Part shown: positions 1 through 8,333 of the stretch, in pieces
Numbering within the stretch: position 1 is the first letter of the stretch
Layout: each line of letters opens with the position of its first letter
From: Chloroflexota bacterium
GTDB taxonomy: Bacteria; Chloroflexota; Anaerolineae; Promineifilales; Promineifilaceae
DNA length: 35,160 nucleotides
NCBI GenBank assembly: GCA_002746795.1
Contig: PDQY01000041.1
Span: 1-35,160 of the forward strand
Direction: 5' to 3'
Position numbers and translations under genes: made by a program
Notes under the pieces: model-generated
The model's input: the letters and a program-made list of their open reading frames with translations, nothing else
Told to the model about the DNA's origin: nothing
The model's database searches: none

Positions 1-1093
1 CATTAATTTCTTTTAACCTGGCCTCGTCCTTTGCATATTCTTCCTTGATCTTTCCGATTTTCCCTGACAAAACAGTTGTTTGGAAGCCCATATAGGCTGC
101 ATCTAGCTCCCGGCTTGCTTGGGTCATATCTTGTGCCGCCTGAGAGACGCTTTCATCTCCTTCAGGAAGATCTAGTTTTTCTGTTGTTAATTTTCGGTTT
201 CCATCTTCATATTGATTTTGATACCGTTTCATCACATCTTCAGCATTTTTAAGACCTTGTGTTAATGCAAACGCTAAGCTGGTATTGTCTGTGGCTCCTA
301 ATAAGGCTTGCATAGATGATAGGCGAGCGGCACTGATAAAAAAACCATTTCCCTGAGGGACAAAAGAATTGAATTGACCAGCTTTTTGCTGTAATTCAGC
401 GCCACATTTTTCAATGACTTCTACTTGGTTTGAAGCGGATTCGTATTTTTTTTTGTGAAGTTCTCTAGTAGACTTAGGGGCAAATTCAAAAGTCAAACTA
501 TCAATTTCTTCTTTAGCATCTGCAGCTTTTTGAGACCATTTTTTTTGTTGTGCTGGAATACCACTTAAGTCAGGGGCAACATGTTGCAGCATTAAGCCTG
601 ATAAACTACCTGCCTCAACCATGTCTTCGACCATTTCCCCTGCGGCACCTTCCATCAATCTGCTGTAACCACCTTCTCCAGGGGCATGCCATTCACCTGG
701 TGTATCACCGGTGCCTCCCTCTTTATCTTGGAGGCTGCGCCCTTCTTGAACGGCACCAATATAAAAGTCATTTTTGCGTTGAATTGTGTTGAAATTTCCC
801 TGTTTTTGTATAGGCTTGATCCTATCTTTTTGTTTTCTTTGAGCCGCTAAGTTTGTTAAGTGATTCAGCTTATTGTGTGAACGTTGGGCAATTAAACGAT
901 CAACGGCGCGATTCCCAACTTTTCTTTGGAGGGAAAGAACATTTTTGGAATTTAACGCATCAGGATCGATGGTGCTTTGTGCTGTCGATGGTAGAATCTC
1001 AAAGTTTTGGCTTATAATTTGAGGTTCTTTTGGTTTTGCTTGGATTGATGGTTTCTTTGCAGACTGTTTATCTTTTCCATGTGCTTTGGACAT
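1..1093 (-). CDS. Candidate eCIS cargo/effector protein, partial (C-terminus beyond window)
   Basis: The frame is open from the ATG at 1093 to the left edge, giving 364 residues without a stop, so the gene is truncated by the window. The first ~50 residues are Lys/Gln-rich. Residues 54-71 read SLQRKVGNRAVDRLIAQR, closely resembling a segment of the DUF4157 protein in the same cluster. A Gly-rich stretch follows around residues 105-150, and then a long, mostly helical, probably coiled-coil region rich in Lys, Glu and Gln. I recognise no catalytic domain in the visible part. It lies 47 bp downstream of the baseplate J gene in the same orientation, where eCIS loci often carry cargo. An LxRxxGNxxVxRL-type motif is seen at the N-terminus of many eCIS-associated proteins. 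Cargo or toxin is therefore an inference; a structural accessory protein is the alternative. Confidence 0.6.
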   Translation of the reverse strand, partial: MSKAHGKDKQSAKKPSIQAKPKEPQIISQNFEILPSTAQSTIDPDALNSKNVLSLQRKVGNRAVDRLIAQRSHNKLNHLTNLAAQRKQKDRIKPIQKQGNFNTIQRKNDFYIGAVQEGRSLQDKEGGTGDTPGEWHAPGEGGYSRLMEGAAGEMVEDMVEAGSLSGLMLQHVAPDLSGIPAQQKKWSQKAADAKEEIDSLTFEFAPKSTRELHKKKYESASNQVEVIEKCGAELQQKAGQFNSFVPQGNGFFISAARLSSMQALLGATDNTSLAFALTQGLKNAEDVMKRYQNQYEDGNRKLTTEKLDLPEGDESVSQAAQDMTQASRELDAAYMGFQTTVLSGKIGKIKEEYAKDEARLKEIN

Positions 1094-1140
1094 TTTCATT
1101 TCCCTTATCGTAAGTATTCAGTCTCCATTATCTAGGGTTC

Positions 1141-3147
1141 TCAAACGAACTCAACCTCGTGGAGACCAGAGGCAATCACACCATGAGCGACCATATCGAT
1201 CGATTCTTTAGGATCACCCTGTGGGCCACCACCTGGTTCTGCTGCATACAGTTCCACATTGCGAATAAACTGCACATTGGGCAAGCCTCGCAAACATTGG
1301 TACACGTCGGACAAGAAGAGTTCCCGACCAAAAGGCCACCCCGTGCCTGCGGAGCCACCAATGAGTGGGTTCAGGAATTTGTAGAGGCGGTTTAGCACTT
1401 CAGCTTCAACTGTGGCTTGCTCGGCATCAATGCTTGCCCGCAGCTGCACTCTGGCGGCGACCCAGTAGTAAGCTGGGGCGCGGATGTGGAGACGGGTGGT
1501 GAGCAGGCGACGCTCATCCAGGTAGCGGGTCAGGCGTTCAATGTCTGCGTCTGGTGGTTCCAGGGAATTGGGTTCCAGGTAGCCTGCGGGATAACGCACG
1601 CGGGGAATGACTAACATGTATACTTGCCCAGGAGTGACGCGCCCTGCTTCAGAGGGCAGTGGCTGTAAACATTTGACACGGCCAATGGTGACGCCAGGTG
1701 TTTCCAGTGCTAAATCTTCAAAATCTGAGGCGGTGACAGCGCGTTCGCGGTGCCGCAGTAGTTTCGGTGTGCGTACCATGGCATCTTCTAGGGTTTCGGC
1801 ATCTAAGCCGCCCCAGGCTGGTTCCCGATTGCTGATGCGAGACACGTAGGGAATGGAGGTGACCAGGGTGTTGATCACGCCAGTTTCCACATTACCTTCG
1901 TCGCCGCCACCGCAGCGGTATTGGGGGAAGATGAGGTTGGAGCCACGCGGCGGCACGGCACCATACAGCTTGATGGTGCCATCTGGTTGGCGCACGGCTG
2001 GACCGAAACGGAGTTCGCCAGTGACGCTGTCTAGGGTGTAATGATGGCTGTCGGCGTCGGAATCGCCGAAGTCTTTGACTTCGGTCCATGTTTGGTTGCC
2101 TTCGCCTTCAATCTGGACAATTAGCTGCTCTTCTTCGCGGCGAGCCAGGATGGGGGTGGCTTGCAGCAGGTAGCGCTGTCCAGTGGAGCCATCACTCTGG
2201 CCGAGGAATTCATTGACCATTGTTTGTGTGTGGGTGGCGGGGACAGTGCCGCCCCAGGTGCTGCATTCAAGTTTGCGCAGTTGTGGTGAGACTTGATAGG
2301 GGCGCATGCCGTCTTGTTTTTCGGCATTGCTAATTTCTTTGACGCGCACGCGCACCCAGTAGAGATTGTTGTTTTTGATTTTGAGCTTGCCCATGCCTGG
2401 GAGATGGATTTGGAAACGGCCGTTATCGTTCATCCCTTTCGTCGTATCCAGTTCCACATCACAGGGGATCCAGCGCTTTTCATTGTCGTTGGTGGCACTT
2501 TCCCACACGATGGGGGGGAGCGTGGGATCAATGCCAGCACCGCCTGCCGCATCCCATTCCATGTCAAAACGTAGAATGTGATGGCTCAAATCTGTGTTGA
2601 AGCCAAAATAGAGGGCGTCGTCAACCAGGGGTGTTGAAGAAAATACCTCAAAGCCATCAAAGCCAGCGCTTAATCGTCGCAGGTTTTGTAAGTCGGTGAA
2701 GCGCTTAGGCTTGCCCCTTGAAGGAGCCAGTTCAGACAAAACGGCCGTTAATTCCGGAGGTCTTACCGTAAACGCTTCGTTGGTGGTGAAGAGGATAGCG
2801 GGTTGGGTCTCAGTTTGCGTGCTGGCGACTTCTGTGCCATGGGGGATGATCAGGTCAGTTTCTTTGGGGGCAGACAGCCAGAAGGTGACGGGAACCTTGG
2901 CGGGGACGGGCGGTTTGAGGGTGATGCCAAAGATCTCCATGAATTTGACATAATGCAAATCTGGCACCCGGTTCATGCGATAGAGCATTGTCTCTGTCAT
3001 CCAGGCGAACAGTTCAATGAGCGTTACGCCCGGATCGCTGACGTTGTGGTCGGTCCACTCTTGCACGTAGTGGGGAATGCGTTTTTTGGCTTCATCTACC
3101 AGTTGTTGAAAACTTCTATCGTCGAGTTTGGGGACTGCTAATGCCAT
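1141..3147 (-). CDS. eCIS baseplate wedge protein, gpJ/gp47-like (Afp11/Pvc11 type)
   Basis: This 668-aa protein matches the putative baseplate assembly protein (baseplate J-like) family. Its N-terminus (DDRSFQQLVDEAKKRIP, then DPGVTLIELFAWMTETMLYR) is characteristic of Afp11/Pvc11-type wedge proteins, which form the baseplate ring around the spike and connect to fibres. The C-terminal third (LDERRLLTTRLHIRAP, then GWPFGRELFLSDVY) is also typical. The start is supported by an AGGAGAG ribosome-binding sequence inside the end of the gp25 gene, whose stop lies one base upstream. Two AACGGCCGTT palindromes fall in the gene, at 2415 and 2740. The gp25-gpJ pairing is conserved in contractile tails, so the call is secure. 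Confidence 0.9.
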   Translation of the reverse strand: MALAVPKLDDRSFQQLVDEAKKRIPHYVQEWTDHNVSDPGVTLIELFAWMTETMLYRMNRVPDLHYVKFMEIFGITLKPPVPAKVPVTFWLSAPKETDLIIPHGTEVASTQTETQPAILFTTNEAFTVRPPELTAVLSELAPSRGKPKRFTDLQNLRRLSAGFDGFEVFSSTPLVDDALYFGFNTDLSHHILRFDMEWDAAGGAGIDPTLPPIVWESATNDNEKRWIPCDVELDTTKGMNDNGRFQIHLPGMGKLKIKNNNLYWVRVRVKEISNAEKQDGMRPYQVSPQLRKLECSTWGGTVPATHTQTMVNEFLGQSDGSTGQRYLLQATPILARREEEQLIVQIEGEGNQTWTEVKDFGDSDADSHHYTLDSVTGELRFGPAVRQPDGTIKLYGAVPPRGSNLIFPQYRCGGGDEGNVETGVINTLVTSIPYVSRISNREPAWGGLDAETLEDAMVRTPKLLRHRERAVTASDFEDLALETPGVTIGRVKCLQPLPSEAGRVTPGQVYMLVIPRVRYPAGYLEPNSLEPPDADIERLTRYLDERRLLTTRLHIRAPAYYWVAARVQLRASIDAEQATVEAEVLNRLYKFLNPLIGGSAGTGWPFGRELFLSDVYQCLRGLPNVQFIRNVELYAAEPGGGPQGDPKESIDMVAHGVIASGLHEVEFV

Positions 3148-3148
3148 G

Positions 3149-3547
3149 TTACTCTCCTGGAATCAGATAAAAGGGAAAGACTAAGGTGCGTTTGTCTTGC
3201 GTGGCTTTGATTTGGTATTGAATTTCGATGACTAAGCATTGGTTGCGGTCGGGATCGGGGTAGGCGGTGACATCCAAGACGTTGATGCGTGGTTCCCACA
3301 TGCCCAGTGCTTCTGCGACGTACCGCTGCGCGAGAACGGCCGTTTGGTTGTTATTCGGTGCAAAAACCAACTCTGTGAGCCGTGAACCAAAGGTGGGGCG
3401 CATCAACCGGGTGCCAGGGGTGGTCATCAAGATGATCTGAATTGCTTGTTCAATCTCAGAACGGCCGTTGGCCAGAGCCATGCCCCCTTGCTTGTTGACG
3501 CCGGGCGGAAAAGCCCACCCTGTGCCGATAATTTTGTTTTGTGTCAT
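3149..3547 (-). CDS. eCIS baseplate protein, gp25-like (Afp9/Pvc9 type)
   Basis: A 132-aa protein of the GPW/gp25 family, which nucleates sheath assembly at the baseplate. The N-terminal GTGWAFPPGVN and the central TTPGTRLMRPTFGSRLTELVF, with an invariant-looking PxFGSRL, identify the family. Its length fits the usual 120-150 residues. It lies between the PAAR region and gpJ as in other eCIS loci. The ATG at 3547 is preceded by GAAGGG within the end of the upstream small ORF. Two palindromes AACGGCCGTT occur at 3335 and 3460. Confidence 0.92.
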   Translation of the reverse strand: MTQNKIIGTGWAFPPGVNKQGGMALANGRSEIEQAIQIILMTTPGTRLMRPTFGSRLTELVFAPNNNQTAVLAQRYVAEALGMWEPRINVLDVTAYPDPDRNQCLVIEIQYQIKATQDKRTLVFPFYLIPGE

Positions 3548-3550
3548 GAT

Positions 3551-3691
3551 TTACCCTTCTTCATTAACCTCAGTTCGGAATGAAGGACTGACGATGAAAT
3601 AAAATAATGACTCCTCATGCACTGCCCTATCATCTAAGCAGTAGGTCGCTGCTTCCCAGACATGTGTGTTGAAAACATTGTCGGGAAACAT
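3551..3691 (-). CDS. Small 46-aa ORF coupled to the PAAR gene, function unknown
   Basis: This ORF starts with an ATG that overlaps the stop codon of the PAAR-like gene (TAATG) and ends three bases before the gp25 start codon, so it fills the spacer exactly. Such coupling argues for translation. The peptide begins MFPDNVFNTHVWEAATYCLDD and contains a hydrophobic LFYFIVSPSF stretch. That stretch is encoded by the 18-bp core of the window's intergenic repeat (around 3587-3605), so part of the ORF may come from an inserted repeat. I know no family for it. It could be a small eCIS accessory protein, or a fortuitous ORF in an operon spacer. Confidence 0.4.
   Translation of the reverse strand: MFPDNVFNTHVWEAATYCLDDRAVHEESLFYFIVSPSFRTEVNEEG
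3584..3606. repeat. Short copy of the two-hairpin repeat core inside the small ORF
   Basis: TGACGATGAAATAAAATA (3589-3606) with GGAC before it matches the left end of copies A-C; homology ends there. It falls in the 46-aa ORF between PAAR and gp25. Confidence 0.7.
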
Positions 3692-4080
3692 TAGGGTACA
3701 TTGACCGTTTGCTGACCTGCATTTTGTATGGAAATCACACCGCCCCAGGCACACGTCAAAGCGCAGCTGTTGTTGAGAGCGGGTTTCATGCCAATGGTGA
3801 CGGTAGGCGACCCTGGAGTCCATGGTGCCGTGGTGACTGGAATGCAAGGTTGTGGCGTGAGTACCCCTTGTGCCGCAGCGGTCGCTGCAGCCACCTGCGG
3901 ATTTGTCAGGGTGGTACACATGCCACAGGGAAGTACATTTTTCATGGGGACATTGTCCATGATGGTGGCGGCAGGCATGCTGCAGCCATTGGTTAGATTT
4001 TCTGGAGCGATGAGCAGTTGTCCTGGCGTGGTACCAAAACTGCATTGGATAGTGGCGTTGTTGGTAACAAGTGCTGCCAT
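3691..4080 (-). CDS. PAAR-like spike tip protein (DUF4280-type, Afp10/Pvc10 position)
   Basis: A 129-aa protein with the layout of DUF4280 PAAR-like proteins, which cap the VgrG-like spike and sharpen the tip for membrane puncture. Visible features are the N-terminal VTNNATIQCSFGT, paired cysteines in LPCGMC, PQPCIPVT and NNSCALTCAWGG, and the C-terminal GGVISIQNAGQ. The cysteines may bind a metal, as in PAAR tips (inference). It lies immediately after the spike gene, with an AGGAAG ribosome-binding sequence upstream of the ATG at 4080. Its stop codon is shared with the start of the next small ORF. Confidence 0.85.
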   Translation of the reverse strand: MAALVTNNATIQCSFGTTPGQLLIAPENLTNGCSMPAATIMDNVPMKNVLPCGMCTTLTNPQVAAATAAAQGVLTPQPCIPVTTAPWTPGSPTVTIGMKPALNNSCALTCAWGGVISIQNAGQQTVNVP

Positions 4081-4091
4081 TGTATTCTTCC

Positions 4092-5792
4092 TTAATTTAG
4101 GTTGACCATTGCGCCTTTCAGGTTGGCGGTGCCGGATGCTTCTAAATTTAGCGTGCCGCCTGCTTTGATATACATGTTGGTGCCGGATTCTAGTTTCATA
4201 TTGGCTGACGATTTGATTTCAACGTCGCCGCCGCTGTTGATGATGATTTTGTTGCTGTTGCTATCCATGGTGACGGTAAGGCCGCTGCTGCTTTTGATCT
4301 CGATGGTGTTGTTATTATCATCCAGGTTGATGGCGTGGCCGCCAGCGGTTTTGATTTCCACTTTGTTGTGGTCTTCGTGGATGGCAATGTAATGATCGTT
4401 GCGGGAACACCAAGTGCTCACTAATGGCTGTTCTGCATCGCCCACCACCGGTGGTAAATTATGTTGGCCGTTCCACATACCGCCTAAAACAAAGGGGCGC
4501 GAGAAGTCACCATGTTCAAAAGCGACCAGGACTTCATCTTCCACGTGGGGAATGGCACAGAAACCAGCGTTTGGTCCGCCACCGGCACCGATAACCCGCG
4601 CCCAATCACTTTCGGCGTCGTCGGTGAGCCAGGGGAACTTGACCTTGACGCGACCCCAGTTGTTAGGATCACAGGCATTGGTGACAACGGCCGTTACCAC
4701 TCCAGGCCAGCGCATCAACGGTTTCTTGTCGCGGACTCGTTCCGCCAGAGAACCTGTGCGGGCGCCACGTACGGAGAAATAAGTGCGGAACCCTTCCGGG
4801 CTGTAAACGTGGGTGGCGTTGGTGACCAGGTATTTGCCACTGAACCGGCTGCCTAAAAGCGCCAGATCCACCATCTGACCCGCTTTGATGTCCGGACGAC
4901 GGTAAGCGATGCCCTCAGCCTGGATAAACGTGCCGCTTCGCTCGTTCATGCGTGCTTGAGCCAGCGCATCTGCTTCTGCCTGACTGACCACTGGTTGATC
5001 CACGATGACGAGCTTGCCCTGTCCAAAGCTGCTGGCCCAATCCTTGCCATTCCTCGACTCGTCGATTTTAGGGTACAGTTGGCCATCATCAGATTTACCC
5101 ACGATGGCTTCTTGCTTATCAATATCCCAGCCCTTGACCACAACTTCATCGACTTGTTCAGCCAATGTCATGCGTGGTTTAAAGGAAATCAGTTCGTGGC
5201 CCCAACGCAGGGAAACGGCCGTGGCATTATCCGGTGGTTTGCGGAAATAAAGTTTGCCGTCATCTACAAAACATTCGTAGCCGATACGCCAGGCACGTTC
5301 CATCAAAAATTCCAGATTGGATTGGTTAGATTGGAAAATGTGGTCATAAACGGTACTGGTGGCATCGACTTCGGGCGATAAATCAATTTCGCCTGCGATT
5401 TCTTCAGCCAACTGGCTGTCTTTCTTGTTCAAAAAGGCGCGGCTTTTCGTTTCGCGGAAGAGGCGATGGGATTTGTCGTAGCCACGCACGATGAGTTCAG
5501 GTGTCATGCCTTCGCCAAAATAAGGTTCAAGAGATGAGATTTCACCTTTGATGAGAACGGTGCGTTTGCTGCCGCCATCACTGGCTGCAATTTCTATCTC
5601 TTTTGTCAAGTCAAAAGGACCGTTGTCTAAAATCTGCAACTTTTCATCTTTCATGCGCAGGGTAAACATGTCTGGCATGAATACGTGCTGATCAACGGTT
5701 GTTTCCACCACTTGACTGCGCACACTGTCTTGAATCTTGGTGCCATCGATTTTGATAATCAGTTCAGTCGATAAACTTGTTTTTTTAGACAT
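4092..5792 (-). CDS. VgrG-like central spike protein (Afp8/Pvc8 type)
   Basis: This 566-aa protein combines an N-terminal gp27-like hub (about residues 1-345, phage late control D type), a gp5-like OB-fold (about 360-440) and a C-terminal beta-helix (about 450-566). The OB-fold is marked by PGVVTAVVTN, WGRVKVKFPW and PFVLGGMWNG. The beta-helix shows short repeats such as VEIKTAGG, IEIKSSSG, VEIKSSAN and NLEASGTANL. It forms the trimeric spike beneath the tube and carries the PAAR-like tip encoded next. The ATG at 5792 overlaps the end of the LysM gene by 8 bp, indicating coupled translation. A T6SS VgrG is structurally similar, but the surrounding genes are eCIS-type. Confidence 0.92.
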   Translation of the reverse strand: MSKKTSLSTELIIKIDGTKIQDSVRSQVVETTVDQHVFMPDMFTLRMKDEKLQILDNGPFDLTKEIEIAASDGGSKRTVLIKGEISSLEPYFGEGMTPELIVRGYDKSHRLFRETKSRAFLNKKDSQLAEEIAGEIDLSPEVDATSTVYDHIFQSNQSNLEFLMERAWRIGYECFVDDGKLYFRKPPDNATAVSLRWGHELISFKPRMTLAEQVDEVVVKGWDIDKQEAIVGKSDDGQLYPKIDESRNGKDWASSFGQGKLVIVDQPVVSQAEADALAQARMNERSGTFIQAEGIAYRRPDIKAGQMVDLALLGSRFSGKYLVTNATHVYSPEGFRTYFSVRGARTGSLAERVRDKKPLMRWPGVVTAVVTNACDPNNWGRVKVKFPWLTDDAESDWARVIGAGGGPNAGFCAIPHVEDEVLVAFEHGDFSRPFVLGGMWNGQHNLPPVVGDAEQPLVSTWCSRNDHYIAIHEDHNKVEIKTAGGHAINLDDNNNTIEIKSSSGLTVTMDSNSNKIIINSGGDVEIKSSANMKLESGTNMYIKAGGTLNLEASGTANLKGAMVNLN

Positions 5793-6459
5793 GTGCCTCC
5801 GGTATCATGATCAACTGCCCCGGCACCAGAGCTTCCGGGTTGTTGATGTTGTTGTACTCAGCGATGGCACGCCATTTGGTGGCATTGCCATACACTTTAG
5901 CAGCGATGAGGTCTAGGCGGTCACCACGCACCACACGCCAGGTGCGCCGCACAGAATCGCTGCCTGAGGTGGGATTTTGCGCTGGGTAGTCGTTGATGTC
6001 GTTGTACTGGGTGAAGGTCACATTCACTTTAGCGCGAACGGGGGTGCCGTCGTTTTTGAACAAGGTGAATTTTTGCGTCATACTGGTCATGACAGCGGCA
6101 AAACGGAAGACACCCCATTGGAAAGCGCAGCCTGGTGGTTCCTGTTTGTCGCCACCATCCCGTGTTTCTTTGGGCTGCATGAATTTCCACATTTTGTTGG
6201 TGGTTTTGCTCACATCTTCGCCCGATTCGTAGGTATCAAAGAACAGGCTCAACTTGAGTGTTTGCGCCCCTGCTTTTTTAAAGGTCATATGCGGCGCGTC
6301 ACTTTGGTTGTTAGCTTCTTCTGAGTATTGGTTTTGTTTGGATACGGTGTATTCATACGGGTTGAACATGCAAGAGATTTCCACGCCGCCGACTGAATCA
6401 CCGTTTTCGTCCGCTTCATAAATTTTTGCTGGGACTAAGTTGCCTCGTGTATTACTCAT
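5785..6459 (-). CDS. LysM-domain baseplate protein (Afp7/Pvc7 type)
   Basis: A 224-aa protein of the eCIS/phage gp53-like group that links tube and spike. The N-terminal part (VPAKIYEADENG, EISCMFNPYEYTVSKQNQ) is the conserved Afp7-type beta domain. The last ~50 residues form a LysM motif (RVVRGDRLDLIAAKVYGN, then NNINNPEALVPGQLIMIPE). I chose the ATG at 6459 rather than 6489. It follows the previous stop codon by two bases and has an AGAGGACG ribosome-binding sequence, whereas the longer start would overlap the proline-rich gene by 28 bp. It precedes the spike gene, as in Afp and PVC. Confidence 0.9.
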   Translation of the reverse strand: MSNTRGNLVPAKIYEADENGDSVGGVEISCMFNPYEYTVSKQNQYSEEANNQSDAPHMTFKKAGAQTLKLSLFFDTYESGEDVSKTTNKMWKFMQPKETRDGGDKQEPPGCAFQWGVFRFAAVMTSMTQKFTLFKNDGTPVRAKVNVTFTQYNDINDYPAQNPTSGSDSVRRTWRVVRGDRLDLIAAKVYGNATKWRAIAEYNNINNPEALVPGQLIMIPEAHV

Positions 6460-6461
6460 GG

Positions 6462-8333
6462 TTAAAAACGTCCTCTGCTGCGTTCCCATTCGATTGACAT
6501 GCGATCTTTAATTTCGCCATAAACTTGTCGAGCCAGTTCATCCATGTTGATTTCGGCTGCATCAGGTTCTGCCTCTGTTTGTTCGCTGTTAGGGGCTGGT
6601 GGCGCTTCTGTGGGTGGCGTGATGTCTTCTACAATCCTGGCTTCGTCACTGGTTTGGGTGGCTTCTGAGCGTGAAATGAAGGCAGACTGCACCGTGTTGG
6701 GGGTCATCATTTGCTGGGGTGGTGTTTCTAGGTCATTTGTTTTTGCAGCTGGCGATAATGTGGGGGGCTGAGGCTGGGTTGTTGGGGCTGGCTGCTGTGA
6801 AACTGGGGGTGGTTCAGCGCCGATGAGCCGCCACAAATCGCTGGGTAGGTCTCCAATTTCGGTGGCCACGGTTTCTTCGCTGCTCAGTTCTGGGGCGATG
6901 GCTGGCGTGTTGTCGGCCGTTTTCTCTCGTTGGATGGCTGGTGTTGGGGTTGGTGGCGGGGTTGGCCTCGGTTTGCGCGGGCGAATGAATTGCACAGACG
7001 ATTCTGATGCCTGGCTGGGTGGAATGTTGTCTAGTTGTTCCCGCACTTGTTGGTCTTCTGCCGGCGTGACTTGGCGCATGATGCGGTCTCTTGATGGCGC
7101 GGTGGGCGGTAGGGAGACGGGGGGCGGCGTTGGTGTGTCTATCACTTGCACAGGCCAGGCGGATTGCAAGGGCATACTGGTGCTTTCAGCGGGCTGGGAT
7201 TCTGGAGTAACGGCCGTTTTCCTGCCCTCATCTCTGGCTACCACAGCGGATACTTGAGGCGGTTTGGGTTGGAGCGTAACGGCCGTTTCCGCTGGTGCTG
7301 GCTGCCGTTGAATAAAAGTGGGTTCGTCTGCTCGTGTGGGCGGTGCTGGCGCAGCTTCTTCCTTTTGCTCAACTGGCTGAAAGGGGACATCTGCCCGCAT
7401 GATGCTGCCTGCTTCATCGAGCGGGGACGGCATGATATGGCCTGCCTCCCGATGTTTACGCATGATGGTGTCCAGGCGGCGGGCATTCCGTTCTTCGGGC
7501 GTTGGCGGCGGTGACGGTTGGAGTGGGGGTGTTGTGCCTGCTTCCCGTTGGCTGGCAGGTTGTTTTGTAGGAGCGTCAGCGGGTAAATCAGGTACGCTGG
7601 TCTTGGCGGCAGCCGTTTCTGAGGCTGCTGGCAGCACTCCTTCTTGCCGCTCCATATGACCCGCCTCTCGATGTTTGCGCATGATGGTGTCTAAACGGCG
7701 GGCGTTCCGTTCGGCGGGGGTCAGCGGTTGAGAGGGAGGCAGTGATGGTGCTGGTTTAGCCTGCGCCGGTTCACGTTGGCTGCTGGCTGGGGGCGTTGTT
7801 TGGCTTGGTTGACCCGGGTGTGCTTCTGCGGGGTGGTGCCTAGGAGTCTCTGCACGGGGGAGCCCCGCCCTAGCCGCTGCTGCTTCAGCTGCCACAACGT
7901 TTGTTTCAGAAGGATTGGGTAATGTTTCTGGTGGCACGGGAGGCTCGCCGGAGATGGCTCGCTGTACCCGTTTCATCACAGATTTTAAGCGAGACAAGCC
8001 GCCTGTTTCCGGAGGGGTGGAGAGGGGAGCTGTCCTTTGGCTAGATGGTGGTGGTGTGACTGCTTGTGGTGACGCAGTTGGCGCCGTGCGGGTTTCAGGA
8101 GGAGAGGGCTGCCTGGCAATAAATGCCTCAACCTCATCCTGTGGTGTGGGTGGCCAGGTTGCTGCTGGTGGCGGCATGATAAAGGCATCTGCCACCGGAC
8201 AATCTGTGCGGTTTTCACTCGTTGGTGGAGCTTCTGGGGCTGCTGGCGAGCGGAAAATAGCAGTCATGCTAGCATACCGCTGCACGCGCTGCACCAAAGG
8301 ATTCTTCTCGCTGCGACTGCTTAACTGCCTCAT
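6462..8333 (-). CDS. Proline-rich, probably disordered 623-aa protein at the Afp6 position
   Basis: The protein is dominated by Pro, Gln, Thr, Ala and Glu with many PPPTP-like runs, predicting a mostly disordered chain. Within it, ERNARRLDTIMRKHREAGH occurs twice, at residues 208-226 and 281-299, each introduced by a PLTPAE- or PPTPEE-like lead. Looser IMR motifs recur elsewhere (SIMRADV, DRIMRQV). The last ~30 residues form a helix-like MDELARQVYGEIKDRMSIEWERSRGRF, related to the C-terminus of the 46-aa protein encoded just upstream. The start codon overlaps the stop of the second tube gene (TGATG), so the gene is translated with the structural genes. I do not recognise a family. A scaffold, tube/baseplate linker or loading adaptor is plausible (inference). 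Confidence 0.8.
   Translation of the reverse strand: MRQLSSRSEKNPLVQRVQRYASMTAIFRSPAAPEAPPTSENRTDCPVADAFIMPPPAATWPPTPQDEVEAFIARQPSPPETRTAPTASPQAVTPPPSSQRTAPLSTPPETGGLSRLKSVMKRVQRAISGEPPVPPETLPNPSETNVVAAEAAAARAGLPRAETPRHHPAEAHPGQPSQTTPPASSQREPAQAKPAPSLPPSQPLTPAERNARRLDTIMRKHREAGHMERQEGVLPAASETAAAKTSVPDLPADAPTKQPASQREAGTTPPLQPSPPPTPEERNARRLDTIMRKHREAGHIMPSPLDEAGSIMRADVPFQPVEQKEEAAPAPPTRADEPTFIQRQPAPAETAVTLQPKPPQVSAVVARDEGRKTAVTPESQPAESTSMPLQSAWPVQVIDTPTPPPVSLPPTAPSRDRIMRQVTPAEDQQVREQLDNIPPSQASESSVQFIRPRKPRPTPPPTPTPAIQREKTADNTPAIAPELSSEETVATEIGDLPSDLWRLIGAEPPPVSQQPAPTTQPQPPTLSPAAKTNDLETPPQQMMTPNTVQSAFISRSEATQTSDEARIVEDITPPTEAPPAPNSEQTEAEPDAAEINMDELARQVYGEIKDRMSIEWERSRGRF

Noticed and set aside
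4538..4553. Possible parS site (CTTCCACGTGGGGAAT)
   Set aside because: Only the CACGTG centre agrees with the TGTTTCACGTGAAACA consensus, and it is in a coding region 27 kb from parAB.
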